Part shown: in pieces, positions 6,449-14,997 of the stretch
How the letters are laid out: each line of letters starts with the position of its first letter
Numbering within the stretch: position 1 is the stretch's first letter
Assembly: GCA_021730845.1 (NCBI GenBank)
Contig: JAKFYL010000234.1
Coordinates: forward strand, 1 to 42,180
Direction of reading: 5' to 3'
Length of the DNA: 42,180 nucleotides
Source: Planctomycetota bacterium
Lineage (GTDB): Bacteria; Planctomycetota; UBA1135; GCA-002686595
Notes under the pieces: generated by a model
What the model was told of the DNA's origin: nothing
Seen by the model: the letters and a program-made list of their open reading frames with translations, nothing else
Database searches by the model: none
Program-made: the position numbers and the translations under genes

Positions 6449-9106
6449 TCACCTGGTTTTCGGGAGAACGGCCGGATCGGGCAGGCCAAAGAGGCGCGTG
6501 TGTGCCCAGTGGAACGGGTGCTCGAACTGCGGCATTTGCGCAATCGAATTTCGCGCCAGGTGCAACGCTTGGACCAGCGGCATCCCCTGAGCGAGATTCT
6601 GGTGCAGTGCTGTCGTCAGTGCCAATTCGGAATCGAATGAGACCTCCATCGCCGAAGCCACGACGGCCTGGCTTCCACCGAGTAGGAAGGGCGCACACAG
6701 TCCAGTCTGATGCGGATCTCCCGCCCGGAAAGCACCGCTGTTGGATCCGCACACCGACAGCAAGACGATTAGGGGCCAGGACTGGCCGTTCCCAGTCGTA
6801 AGGTCTAGGTCCTCGGCCCAGAGCACATCCTGGTCACTTTCCATGCTGGGAAGCACCAAGCCCTGGCTGCGCTCAAGCTCCAGATTCGGCACTCCGTGGA
6901 CAATGAGCTGCAACAAGAACACGTGCTCTTGATTCAGATCAAACAGTGCCTCGGCGGTGGCCCCAGGCCCGATGCAGAAGGTCTTCTCCCAATCGCGATA
7001 GGGCGCGAATAGCCTTTTCGCGCCAGACTCGTCGAACGGGATGTTGGCCAAGGTCGGATAGTCCTTGCGAGTCGACTTGTCTACATCCGTCGTCGCGATG
7101 AGCGCAACGCTTGCCACCAGACTTGCGCTGATATCGCGCTGCGCGAGTCCGCAGGCTCCTGGAAACGAAATGGGGTCGTACGTTGGCACCACGTGCAACA
7201 GGCGTTGTCCCTTTTCGATCGTGAGGGCTTCAACCGGCAGCCCCTCCATGAGCTCCGCTCCATGGATGGCCAGCGAGCTCCAACCCATCAGCGCCGCCCG
7301 AGTTTGTGGCGTTAGAATCTTGTTGGCCAACTCTGCGCTCAAGACGCGCTCAGCTTTGAGCTCCCGAGCAAGTGTTTGGGCGGTCCACTGCTCTTTGGGA
7401 GGAGTCAACTTCTGAATCCAATTTCGAACCAAACGCCATTCGGAGTCGCCAAAGGGCAAGATCTCCAGGTGTGCGCTGTAGCGATCCAGCCGCACAACGA
7501 GCAAGTGCGTGCTGGAGGGAATGAGCACCAGCGCGCCGCCATTTTCCGAAAGCACGTGTTCCCGATACTGGGCGATCGAAGCTCCATCGGACTGTAGCGC
7601 GCGTGGAAACGAACCAACCGCCTGCAGTTTCGCGACGCGCTCCAGACAAGCTTCCGCTGCCTTCGCCGGGCCATGTTCCGCGAGCAGGAGCATGGCATAG
7701 CTCACCAAAGCGTCGCGGACTGGTACAAGATACATGCTGCTGACCCCACCTTTGCGAAGGTGCATGTCGGACCACGAGCCAGCGACGCGGTCGAGAGCCT
7801 GCTCTAGGCCTAGGCGCACCGTGGAGCGATCGATGTCCTTCGCGGCCGGGTGCAGCGCCCACTCGGTTTCGACGACCGCCAAGCGCAGGAGCACCCAAGG
7901 TTGGCTGGACTGACCTTCCTGGATGCTCTCCCATTCGTCACGCGCGCCGCTTAGGTCGTTGCCCAAACCAACCCACGCCTCTGCATCCAGTGTGTCCTCG
8001 AGCAGGTGCAAGCGGGTCTTGGCGATCGTGCATAAGATACGCTCGACCGGATTCAAAACGCCTGCGTTCAGTTGCTCTGTCAGTGCCCAAAGGGCCTGAT
8101 CGAGATCCTTGGGATCAAGCCGGGCCTGCTCGCCCAACGCTTGCACTTTCAGGTTCCTAAAAAGGCTCGAGTTCCGATCAGACAAAGGCGGCTTTTCGAG
8201 CTCTCCTTGAACCAAATCCACGGCGCGTCTGTAGTGCCCGATGGCCAGGTAGTGCTCGGCCTCCAAGAAACGCAACTCCAGCAGGTCTTCACGGTCAACT
8301 TCGTTCGCAGGGATCTGCTGCGCACGACGAATATCGTTGGAAGCGAGATCCGGAAGTCCTTGGTCAAGTCGTAGGCGACCACGCCTACAGTAAAGGCTCA
8401 TGGTCAACGCGGCGGTCTCCCAGCGAGACTCCGGCTTGGGTAACGCGTCTTTGGCCTTTTCGAAGTAGGCTTCTGCCGAGTCCCAGCGTTCCTCCAGGCG
8501 ATCGATGTCGCCCAGGTCCAGGTACGCACGTGCCAGCGAATCCTTGAAGCTAGGCGTCAAGTCATGGAGCGCCAGCAAGAGCGCCACCAAGTCCTCGAGG
8601 GTGCGTCTGGCCGCGGAGATCTGGCCCGCGTGGGATAGCCACTGGGCGAGGGCCAGCATCAATGGAGCCTGCACGTGTGGAAGCTTTGCTTCGCTCGCCC
8701 ACTGCACGTGGCCCTGCAGTTGTGCAATTCCATCCGCATCCGACATCAGCTCAGCGAATTCTTGGGCCAGATCCACGTAGCGCTCGAGCTCTGTATCGGG
8801 AACCGGGCCGTTGGCTGAGATCCAACGCCGGAACTCACGTATGCGGATGCTAGCCAGCTCCAGCTTGGCTTCGCGTTCAGCGGCGTTGTCTTCGACGCCA
8901 AGCTCGCGCAATTCTTCGACCGCAGCCGTGGCCGCTCGCGCTGGTTCGGATAGTTCGACATCCGGGGGCGGCTGTGGGCCGCAGGCCCAGACCAAAGCGA
9001 TCAGCGCGCAGAGGAAACCAGCCGTACGTAGACTGCGGGGGAAGTGTCCAGGGTCCCCCTGTTGGCAGCGTGAGCGCTCACGCTCCAACGAATCGCATAC
9101 GGCCAT
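6449..9106 (-). CDS. CHAT-domain lipoprotein with TPR-like helical region
   Basis: About 885 residues from ATG 9106; an in-frame GTG at 9136 is an alternative. The N-terminus holds a hydrophobic segment ending VWAC at Cys42 followed by GPQPPP, a plausible though imperfect lipobox. Residues about 80-500 are helical and TPR-like (for example SLARAYLDLGDIDRLEERWDSAEAYFEKA). The C-terminal part (about 520-880) is a CHAT (caspase-like) domain: His737 in LIVHGVPNLE and Cys786 in LLSVCGSNSG form the expected His-Cys dyad, followed by GGSQAVVAS and the family-typical closing helices. It overlaps the anti-sigma gene by about 100 nt in another frame, so translation is probably coupled. Likely a protease, possibly exported, acting in the sigma-factor pathway. 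Confidence 0.78.
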   Translation of the reverse strand: MAVCDSLERERSRCQQGDPGHFPRSLRTAGFLCALIALVWACGPQPPPDVELSEPARAATAAVEELRELGVEDNAAEREAKLELASIRIREFRRWISANGPVPDTELERYVDLAQEFAELMSDADGIAQLQGHVQWASEAKLPHVQAPLMLALAQWLSHAGQISAARRTLEDLVALLLALHDLTPSFKDSLARAYLDLGDIDRLEERWDSAEAYFEKAKDALPKPESRWETAALTMSLYCRRGRLRLDQGLPDLASNDIRRAQQIPANEVDREDLLELRFLEAEHYLAIGHYRRAVDLVQGELEKPPLSDRNSSLFRNLKVQALGEQARLDPKDLDQALWALTEQLNAGVLNPVERILCTIAKTRLHLLEDTLDAEAWVGLGNDLSGARDEWESIQEGQSSQPWVLLRLAVVETEWALHPAAKDIDRSTVRLGLEQALDRVAGSWSDMHLRKGGVSSMYLVPVRDALVSYAMLLLAEHGPAKAAEACLERVAKLQAVGSFPRALQSDGASIAQYREHVLSENGGALVLIPSSTHLLVVRLDRYSAHLEILPFGDSEWRLVRNWIQKLTPPKEQWTAQTLARELKAERVLSAELANKILTPQTRAALMGWSSLAIHGAELMEGLPVEALTIEKGQRLLHVVPTYDPISFPGACGLAQRDISASLVASVALIATTDVDKSTRKDYPTLANIPFDESGAKRLFAPYRDWEKTFCIGPGATAEALFDLNQEHVFLLQLIVHGVPNLELERSQGLVLPSMESDQDVLWAEDLDLTTGNGQSWPLIVLLSVCGSNSGAFRAGDPHQTGLCAPFLLGGSQAVVASAMEVSFDSELALTTALHQNLAQGMPLVQALHLARNSIAQMPQFEHPFHWAHTRLFGLPDPAVLPKTR

Positions 9107-9783
9107 TTCGCGATCACTTCGTCGGAAGGCTGCCACGCTTGCACGTAAAGCTCATCACTCTCGAAAAGCAGCTCGCCGTCGCCATCTCCAGGCACGGCGG
9201 ACTCTATGCGCACAGTGTACCACTCCGTGCCCGAAGGCTTGAAATCCCAGACGAAGGAGCCCCAATCCAGCACGTCTCCCTTCGGCGACAGGATCGCCTG
9301 ATGGCTAGGGCCAAGTGTAATTCTCGTATCCGCGCGTGAGCCAGCCGGCACCAGACGTTTTACAATCCACGTGGCCACCGCGACGGTGGCCGCCGCCGCC
9401 GCCACGCGCAGCGTAAAGGAGCGCTTCCAGGCGCTTTCGCGCCTGGGCTTGGCGGCCAGGCGTTCGCGCACGAAGCGATCTACCTGGCCCTGCTGGCGGA
9501 GTACGAATTGGCTTGCCTCTCCAGGGAGGGTGCTGTGTGCCTCCGCCAGGATTTCCTTTTCTAGGAGCGCTTCGCGGTCGATTCGCTGGGTCACGGAGAA
9601 CAGCGCGTGGAACTCGCGCGCGCACTCGGCGCATCGTCCAAGCTGTCCGCGCACAGCGGCATCGGAGGCGCTGCGCCCGGCCGCGAGCACCGAACTCAGC
9701 CATTCTTCATGCTCCGGGCCATGGGGGCCGCCGGGCAGGGCGAGATCAGGGGAGTCCAGGCCTGCGTTGCTGTAGTCATTCAT
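9001..9783 (-). CDS. Anti-sigma-factor-like membrane protein
   Basis: A 260-residue protein. Its ATG at 9783 overlaps the sigma gene stop by 4 nt (ATGA), the standard coupling of sigma and anti-sigma genes. The N-terminal cytoplasmic part has a CAEC pair (Cys51, Cys54) like a zinc anti-sigma domain, but the usual His three residues before the first Cys is Gln47, so zinc binding may be altered or use another ligand. One transmembrane helix lies at about 124-141. The outer domain (about 145-260) is beta-rich (GSFVWDFKPSGTEWYTVRIES, YVQAWQPSDEVIAKWPYAIRWSV) and may sense an envelope signal. It probably holds the adjacent ECF sigma inactive. Confidence 0.7.
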   Translation of the reverse strand: MNDYSNAGLDSPDLALPGGPHGPEHEEWLSSVLAAGRSASDAAVRGQLGRCAECAREFHALFSVTQRIDREALLEKEILAEAHSTLPGEASQFVLRQQGQVDRFVRERLAAKPRRESAWKRSFTLRVAAAAATVAVATWIVKRLVPAGSRADTRITLGPSHQAILSPKGDVLDWGSFVWDFKPSGTEWYTVRIESAVPGDGDGELLFESDELYVQAWQPSDEVIAKWPYAIRWSVSAHAANRGTLDTSPAVYVRLVSSAR

Positions 9784-10394
9784 GATGCGCTCTCCTGAGC
9801 TTGAGGGCCCGCTTGATCGAACGGTTCAGCCAGCATGGCCCGCAGTTGCTTCAGGCCCTTGAAATAATCGGCCTTGACGGTGCCCAGCGACAATCCCAGC
9901 TTGCTCGCGATTTGCCCCAAGGTCATCGATTCGTAGTGCTTCATCCGAATCAAACGTGCGCGACCGGCCGGGAGTCGCGCCATGGCTTGATGCAGCAGCT
10001 CGGTCTCGTCGAAATCGACGCAAGGATCCGCCTGCTCGGCCGGGTAACTCTCCAGCGCTCCCAACAGCGGCTCGACCACCTGGCGTTCGATGCTGGTCTT
10101 GGTCCGCGATGCGCGCCGCAGTTCATTGCGACAAATCCCAAGCACCCACGCGTCGAGCGGACCGCGCCCTTCGTATCTAGCGAGCTGATGCCAGAGCGAG
10201 GACAGGCAATTCTGAACCACGTCCTCCAGCTCGAAGTCGTTGAGGATCGAGCCGTTGCGCGAGTTCAGAGAGAAGGCAATCCGGGGCAAGGCATGCATGT
10301 GCAATAGGAACCTCTCAGTGGCCTCAGGGCTGCCATCCAAGACCGCGCGCACCAATTTCAGGTCGGGGTGCGGATCGTGGGCTGGGTGAAACAT
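9780..10394 (-). CDS. ECF RNA polymerase sigma factor
   Basis: A 204-residue sigma-70 family protein with only regions 2 and 4. ATG 10394 is preferred; an in-frame TTG lies at 10409. Region 2 is seen in LEDVVQNCLSSLWHQLARYEGRGPLDAWVLGICRN, and region 4 in LPAGRARLIRMKHYESMTLGQIASKLGLSLGTVKADYFKGLKQLR, which contains the helix-turn-helix that reads the -35 element. The stop overlaps the start of the anti-sigma gene. It heads a three-gene operon with the anti-sigma and CHAT genes and probably controls its own promoter. Confidence 0.88.
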   Translation of the reverse strand: MFHPAHDPHPDLKLVRAVLDGSPEATERFLLHMHALPRIAFSLNSRNGSILNDFELEDVVQNCLSSLWHQLARYEGRGPLDAWVLGICRNELRRASRTKTSIERQVVEPLLGALESYPAEQADPCVDFDETELLHQAMARLPAGRARLIRMKHYESMTLGQIASKLGLSLGTVKADYFKGLKQLRAMLAEPFDQAGPQAQESAS

Positions 10395-10606
10395 GCTGGT
10401 CGCGAGCAAAGCGAATCGGAGGTATCTCGCGGCCGTTTGTCCGGATTAGATGTGACGCGGGAGGCCCTTTCGGTTGCGGAAAAAATCCAAAAAGTTCGTT
10501 TCTGGGCTTCCCAACAATGGGCCAGGCTTGGCCAGTCTTCGAAATTTCCGGAAAAAAACGGCAACCAACCTGTCGGCCATGTCACTAGCGCACCTACGGG
10601 AATCCG
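10395..10606. promoter_or_regulatory. Divergent control region of the sigma/anti-sigma/CHAT operon
   Basis: This 212-nt region lies between the sigma gene (minus) and a large unknown gene (plus). It contains two similar A-tract blocks, each beginning CGGAAAAAA (near 10477 and 10549), and a short palindrome GGCCA/TGGCC at 10520-10533 between them. It is AT-richer than its surroundings. The repeated blocks are plausible promoter or regulator sites for an autoregulated ECF factor, but I cannot assign -35 and -10 boxes. Confidence 0.35.
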
Positions 10607-12616
10607 ATGCGCCTACCCCCTTCCCAACTCGACGAAGCTGTTCCGCCTTTGCGGGTCCCATTGGGCCATCAAGGCTTGGCCCCCGAGTTCGGTTTCATGG
10701 CCGAAGGTGCCCTGGGCTCGGATTTTGCCCTCGCGGACCGCTTGATTGGGCGCCTGCTTCAAGCCATCGAGAGCGCCGAGGACGCGCTGGCGGAGGAGGG
10801 AAACCCAAACGTACCAAGGCCCGGGGCCCGGGGAGAACCCGGGGGCCCTTTCCGGGACTCCAGCTCCTCGGCCGCTGATCTGTCGATCGTCTTGCTGCTC
10901 GCCCAGGCCGCCGATTCCAACTGCATTCCGGAATTGTCGGTCGCCGGTGAGGTGGGCGCCGCCCTCTGGCCCCCTTTCGCTTTCGGAACCCGCGGCGTGT
11001 CCCCGGTCCAAAGGCCAGTGCCGCTCCACGTGGAGCATTTGGACTTGGGGTCGGGCCTGGAAGCGCAGATCCTGCAGGCGCGCATGCTCGATTTGGCCTA
11101 CTGCCGGCGGTGCGAATCCTCATCAGGTCGGTTCCAGGTGCTTCCTGCAACAGGCCAGGTGGCGGAACACGGCGAGGTGGACTTTGGACGGACTGATTTC
11201 GCGCTGCGCGCCGTACGCTCCTATTTGCAATGCATCGCGCGCGCAGAGGATGCGGAGAACTGGGTGGAAACCGCAGCGCCCGAGTCAGAGCGCCGCGGTT
11301 TGGAGCAGCCAATCGTGCAAGGATGGTTGCTGCGCGCCTCACAGCTTGCGATCCATGCCCAATTGCCGGAGCCGGTGCTGGATCAGTTGCGGCTTTGGCT
11401 GCCACGCGCAGCAGGTGCCACAGCGCGCCGGGAACACCCGGCCTGTTCCTTGAGACTAGCGTATACGTGCCACGTGCTTGCCAGGCCGGAAAGCCGGAGT
11501 TTGCTCGAAGCCACGGTGCAGGCAGCTGAGCGCTGCTCGTTCCGGGGGCAATTCGCTTGGTCGCGCGCGCTGTACCGATCGGCTGAAGCTCTGGTTGGGG
11601 ATCAGGCCTCGTTCGACGAGCGTCACTTGCTGGCGGTCGATCGCAGCTTGACTTGGGCCGAGGAAGCTCAGTTTCGCCTCGGGCTAGGCGAACCCAAGTG
11701 GATCTGCTCCAGCATGCTGGACCAATGCGCCAGGGAACTTTCGCGCGAGGGCGCCCCTCCCTATGCCTTCCACCAATTGCAGCAGGTGCGCACACGTCTC
11801 TTGCCGCTGGAGTCTGCCGTGGAATGCGATGCAGCCTTGGTGTTGGTGCGCGATGCCCTGTTGCTGCGCTTGGGGCTCTTGGAACGCACGCCGGTGCTGC
11901 ACTTTTTGGCATCCTTGAGGCTGGAAGCTCCGGAGTTTGCACGACCCCAAAGATCCGCAACGCGTGGCGCCAGCGTCGATTCCGGCCATGACGGCGGAAC
12001 ATTCGATGTAGACGTTTTTCTGCAAGGCAATGGGGCTACCCTCGAGACGACCGCAGTCGAATCCCAAGGCAAGCGCCAGGGCACATGCGATAGCGCGTGC
12101 AGCGCTCCCAATCGAGCTGGGGACTTCGGCAGCGAGTGGTATCAGGCTGTATGCCAGTTGTGCGAATTCGTACTCGAAGACTTGCGGCTGTTGATTCGAG
12201 AAGACTTGGCTAGCGCGCGCACGGAACTCGCGCTGCTAGTGCACCCATTCCAGGCCCAGCTGGGTGCCCGAGCTGAGTTGCTCGAGGCGGGCGTAGTCGC
12301 CTGCTTGCAGGGTGATTTTCGCGCCGGGCTGGCCGTACTTGTACCCCAATTGGGCCACTGCTTGGACCAGGACGTCTTGTGGAATGGGGCCAGCCGTAGC
12401 CTAGCGATCTGGCTACTGAGGAGCGCCGATGGGCCGCGCCTGGAAAGGCGAATAGCAAGCGGCGACCCAGAGCTCTTCGCTCAGAGTCGAGCGCAGGGTA
12501 ACCTTGTGTTGTGGCTCGCGCTCCGGGGCCTGTACGAACGATCGCAGACCTTGCGCTTGCGGAGCGAATTGTTCGCCTGGTCCAGTCGAGATGGTGCTAT
12601 TCGGATCAGCAAGTAG
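10607..12616 (+). CDS. Large helical protein of unknown function (weak DUF4209-like C-terminus)
   Basis: A 669-residue protein starting at ATG 10607; no strong Shine-Dalgarno. No signal peptide or membrane segment is evident, so it should be cytosolic. Residues about 65-85 are Pro/Gly-rich and coincide with a very GC-rich hairpin-forming run in the DNA. The rest is mostly helical. The C-terminal stretch (HPFQAQLGARAELLEAG, then CLQGDFRAGLAVLVPQLGHCL, then NLVLWLALRGLYER) is reminiscent of the end of DUF4209-type proteins, but the RN...HG-like motif expected there is not intact, so this is only a weak lead. I do not recognise it otherwise. It is transcribed away from the sigma/CHAT operon and could be a target of that sigma factor. 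Confidence 0.6.
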   Translation: MRLPPSQLDEAVPPLRVPLGHQGLAPEFGFMAEGALGSDFALADRLIGRLLQAIESAEDALAEEGNPNVPRPGARGEPGGPFRDSSSSAADLSIVLLLAQAADSNCIPELSVAGEVGAALWPPFAFGTRGVSPVQRPVPLHVEHLDLGSGLEAQILQARMLDLAYCRRCESSSGRFQVLPATGQVAEHGEVDFGRTDFALRAVRSYLQCIARAEDAENWVETAAPESERRGLEQPIVQGWLLRASQLAIHAQLPEPVLDQLRLWLPRAAGATARREHPACSLRLAYTCHVLARPESRSLLEATVQAAERCSFRGQFAWSRALYRSAEALVGDQASFDERHLLAVDRSLTWAEEAQFRLGLGEPKWICSSMLDQCARELSREGAPPYAFHQLQQVRTRLLPLESAVECDAALVLVRDALLLRLGLLERTPVLHFLASLRLEAPEFARPQRSATRGASVDSGHDGGTFDVDVFLQGNGATLETTAVESQGKRQGTCDSACSAPNRAGDFGSEWYQAVCQLCEFVLEDLRLLIREDLASARTELALLVHPFQAQLGARAELLEAGVVACLQGDFRAGLAVLVPQLGHCLDQDVLWNGASRSLAIWLLRSADGPRLERRIASGDPELFAQSRAQGNLVLWLALRGLYERSQTLRLRSELFAWSSRDGAIRISK

Positions 12617-12739
12617 TGCTAGCCATTCGGCTGCGGTCGCGCCCCTGAGATGGCAACCCAGGGGCAGCGACCCTGGGTTTGCGGTGTTAGCCTCGTCCAG
12701 GAGTCAGTTTTTTGGCCTTCACAACTCAAGGAGCAATCC

Positions 12740-14041
12740 ATGCGTTTCACGGTCTCATCCTGTGCAAGAAGATCGTTGGCCGTAGTGAGTCTGCTATGGC
12801 CGGCTGCGAGCTTGGCGCGAGCTGGCGAAGTTTGGGTCGTCGCTCCCAGCGGCGGTCAGTTCACCTCGATCCAGGAAGCCATCGACGCCGCGAGCAGCGG
12901 CGACATCATTCTCTTGCGTCCGAATCCTGCGGGCTATGCGCCCTTCGATGTTTCAGGCAAGTCGCTCGCGATCCTGAGCGATGCGGAAGAGGCCCGTTTG
13001 GTGCTGGGGGAGATGAGTGTGCGCGACCTTGGGGCCAAGGGCATGTGCGCGCTGAGTTGGCTATCGACGAATGGCCAAGGCTTTCAATCGCGAGGGCTGT
13101 TCGCCAGCAACTGTCTGGGAGCAGTGCGCGTGCAGGAAAGTTCGTTCGTCGCGCTTGGCAATCCCGTGCCCACGCTCGACAAAGGGATTCAAGCCGCAGA
13201 ATGCGCCGATTTCGTGCTCTTTCACGTGCTGTCCGTCGGTGGAGGATGGGGCTCGACGACGCATCCTGGAACTGGCGGCCAGGGCCTGAGCGCATCGACC
13301 TCCACCATCCATGCAATTGCCAGTGAACTGCGCGGTGGAAAGGGCGGCTCAGGCAACGATGATGAAGGACAAAATGGTGGCGGCGGCGGCAATGGCTTGA
13401 TGCTGCTCAGTGGACTTGCATCGTGCGTGGATAGCAATCTGATCGGTGCCGCCGGTGGAGAGGGAGAGCCCGGCGATGGCGGGACTTTCGGCTGCGAGGA
13501 CGGCGGAAACGGCGGCGCAGGCGGGAACGGGGCCTATCTCTTTACTCAGCTCGGGCTCACGACCAAGATCCGTCATACAGGAAGCACCATGCAAGGTGCG
13601 CCTGGCGGATCTGGCGCACAGAGTTTCTGCGGTGGATCGAGCGGTAGCCCGGGACCAGACGGCTTGCCTGTCAGGATCTTCGGCGCGGGCACGGAAGTCG
13701 CGTTGGGCTCCCCCGCGCGGTACTTGACGGCGAAAACCATAGTGCGCGAATCGCAATTTCTGCAAGTTCGTGCCAAAGGTCAGGTTGGAGACCAGGTTTG
13801 GCTGCGCATCGAGCGCTTTGTGCCGAACATGGGTTCCTTGGCCGCGCCCCAATTGGCGAAGCATTCCTTCCTGGGCGTGATTCCTGCTGGCGGAGTGCTC
13901 GTCCACCTGCTGACCGTGCCCGAGTTGGGCCCGGGTGTCGAGGGACGCATCCTGCGCCTGAACCCCTTGTTCATCGACGGTGTTGGAGCAAGCCATTCAG
14001 CGCCTGATTTCGTGAGTGTGGTCGTGGACTCGGCCTTCTAG
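12740..14041 (+). CDS. Secreted glycine-rich, beta-helix-like surface protein
   Basis: A 433-residue protein from ATG 12740, chosen because AAGGAG lies 6 nt upstream and a signal peptide follows (RRSLAVVSLLWPAASLARAGE). After cleavage comes VWVVAPSGGQFTSIQEAIDAASSGDIILLRP, the usual opening of pectate-lyase-type right-handed beta-helix proteins (as in pectinesterase-like and NosD-like proteins). Residues about 175-320 contain runs of GG, GGNG and GGxGxPG resembling PGRS-type loops (GGKGGSGNDDEGQNGGGGGNG; GEGEPGDGG; GGNGGAGGNG). A final beta domain (about 330-433) closes the protein. No catalytic residues can be assigned. Probably cell-surface or extracellular. A clear terminator-like hairpin follows. 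Confidence 0.7.
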   Translation: MRFTVSSCARRSLAVVSLLWPAASLARAGEVWVVAPSGGQFTSIQEAIDAASSGDIILLRPNPAGYAPFDVSGKSLAILSDAEEARLVLGEMSVRDLGAKGMCALSWLSTNGQGFQSRGLFASNCLGAVRVQESSFVALGNPVPTLDKGIQAAECADFVLFHVLSVGGGWGSTTHPGTGGQGLSASTSTIHAIASELRGGKGGSGNDDEGQNGGGGGNGLMLLSGLASCVDSNLIGAAGGEGEPGDGGTFGCEDGGNGGAGGNGAYLFTQLGLTTKIRHTGSTMQGAPGGSGAQSFCGGSSGSPGPDGLPVRIFGAGTEVALGSPARYLTAKTIVRESQFLQVRAKGQVGDQVWLRIERFVPNMGSLAAPQLAKHSFLGVIPAGGVLVHLLTVPELGPGVEGRILRLNPLFIDGVGASHSAPDFVSVVVDSAF

Positions 14042-14091
14042 GCGGGTGAACCATCGCTCGCGCGCGGCGCTCGGGCCTTGGCAAACGACTT

Positions 14092-14127
14092 CGACCGTCC
14101 GGCCCTGGCACCGGACGGTCGAATTTT
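14092..14127 (+). terminator. Rho-independent terminator-like hairpin
   Basis: A perfect 11-bp stem, CGACCGTCCGG (14092-14102) with CCGGACGGTCG (14111-14121), loop of 8 nt, followed by AATTTT. It lies 50 nt after the stop of the glycine-rich protein. It could also act as an attenuator for the queuosine transporter gene 72 nt downstream, but I see no preQ1 riboswitch features. Confidence 0.7.
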
Positions 14128-14199
14128 CGCTGGCGCTTGGGCGCAAACTTGCGCGCTTCTCGCCGTGGGCGCAGCCCGCAGGCTAGGCTTCTTCGTCCG

Positions 14200-14973
14200 A
14201 TGCACGCCTCCGTACACGCCAACAAGCCCGCGCGACTGTTTCTGGTGCTCGGCGCGCTGTTTCTCACCAATGCCCTGCTGGCGGAGTTCCTGGGGGTCAA
14301 GATCTTCTCCCTGGAGCGCACGCTCGGCCTCCAGCCGGTGCAGTGGAAGCTGCTGGGCGAAGAGCCCTTTTCCTTCCAGCTCACCGCGGGCGTGGTGCTG
14401 TGGCCCTTTGTGTTCGTGATGACCGACATCGTCAACGAGTACTTCGGCAAGCGCGGCGTGCGCCTGCTCACCTTGCTGGCCGCGAGCATGATCCTGTACG
14501 CGTTCCTGATGGTGTTTCTGGCGATTCGGCTCGTGCCGGCGGATTTTTGGATTGCCACCCAAGCCGGCGCGGGAGTTCCCGACATGCAGCGCGCCTTCCA
14601 AGCCATTTTCGGCCAGGGCCAAAACATCATCGTGGGGTCCTTGGCGGCGTTCCTGTTGAGCCAATTGGTCGACGTCTTCGTGTTCCAGCGCATCAAGCGC
14701 GCAACCGGTGAGCGCGCCATTTGGCTGCGGGCCACGGCTTCCACGCTGGTGTCCCAACTGATCGACAGCGTGGTCGTGTTGTATGTGGCCTTCTACGTGT
14801 TCGGCGATTGGGACTTGGCGCTCGTGCTTTCGATCTGTGCCGTGAACTACGCCTACAAGTTCTGCATGGCCATTGCGCTCACGCCCGCCGTCTACCTGGT
14901 GCACGCCTTGGTCGAGCGCTATCTGGGCCGGGAGCTTGCCAGCGACCTGAAACGCGAAGCCGCGGCGTACTAG
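14200..14973 (+). CDS. yhhQ: Queuosine precursor transporter (YhhQ/vitamin-uptake-like)
   Basis: A 257-residue integral membrane protein starting at ATG 14200. It has about six transmembrane helices and the family signature around LTNALLAEFLGVKIFSL, AGVVLWPFVFVMTDIVNEYFGKRGVR, LLSQLVDVFVFQRIKR, STLVSQLIDSVVVLYVAFYV and NYAYKFCMAIALTPAVYLVH. These match the YhhQ family, which imports queuosine precursors such as preQ0/preQ1 for tRNA modification. Length is normal; some members are about 220 residues, and here an extra loop lies near 75-95. It stands alone between a terminator and an ECF sigma gene. Substrate is inferred from the family only. Confidence 0.82.
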   Translation: MHASVHANKPARLFLVLGALFLTNALLAEFLGVKIFSLERTLGLQPVQWKLLGEEPFSFQLTAGVVLWPFVFVMTDIVNEYFGKRGVRLLTLLAASMILYAFLMVFLAIRLVPADFWIATQAGAGVPDMQRAFQAIFGQGQNIIVGSLAAFLLSQLVDVFVFQRIKRATGERAIWLRATASTLVSQLIDSVVVLYVAFYVFGDWDLALVLSICAVNYAYKFCMAIALTPAVYLVHALVERYLGRELASDLKREAAAY

Positions 14974-14997
14974 CGGCCCTTTCTCGGGGGGGGGCCG
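14974..14997 (+). terminator. Hairpin after the transporter gene
   Basis: CGGCCC (14974-14979) pairs with GGGCCG (14992-14997) right after the transporter stop codon. The loop includes most of a run of nine G. No T-tract follows, so termination is possible but not certain. Confidence 0.35.

Noticed and set aside
10810-10860. Terminator inside the 669-residue gene
   Set aside because: A GC-rich run with hairpin potential (near GGGCCCGGGG), but it lies in an open frame that continues for about 590 codons and has no T-tract.
14042-14199. preQ1 riboswitch ahead of the queuosine transporter gene
   Set aside because: A strong hairpin is present, but I could not identify the preQ1 aptamer's loop and A-rich tail pattern; it is better explained as the terminator of the preceding gene.
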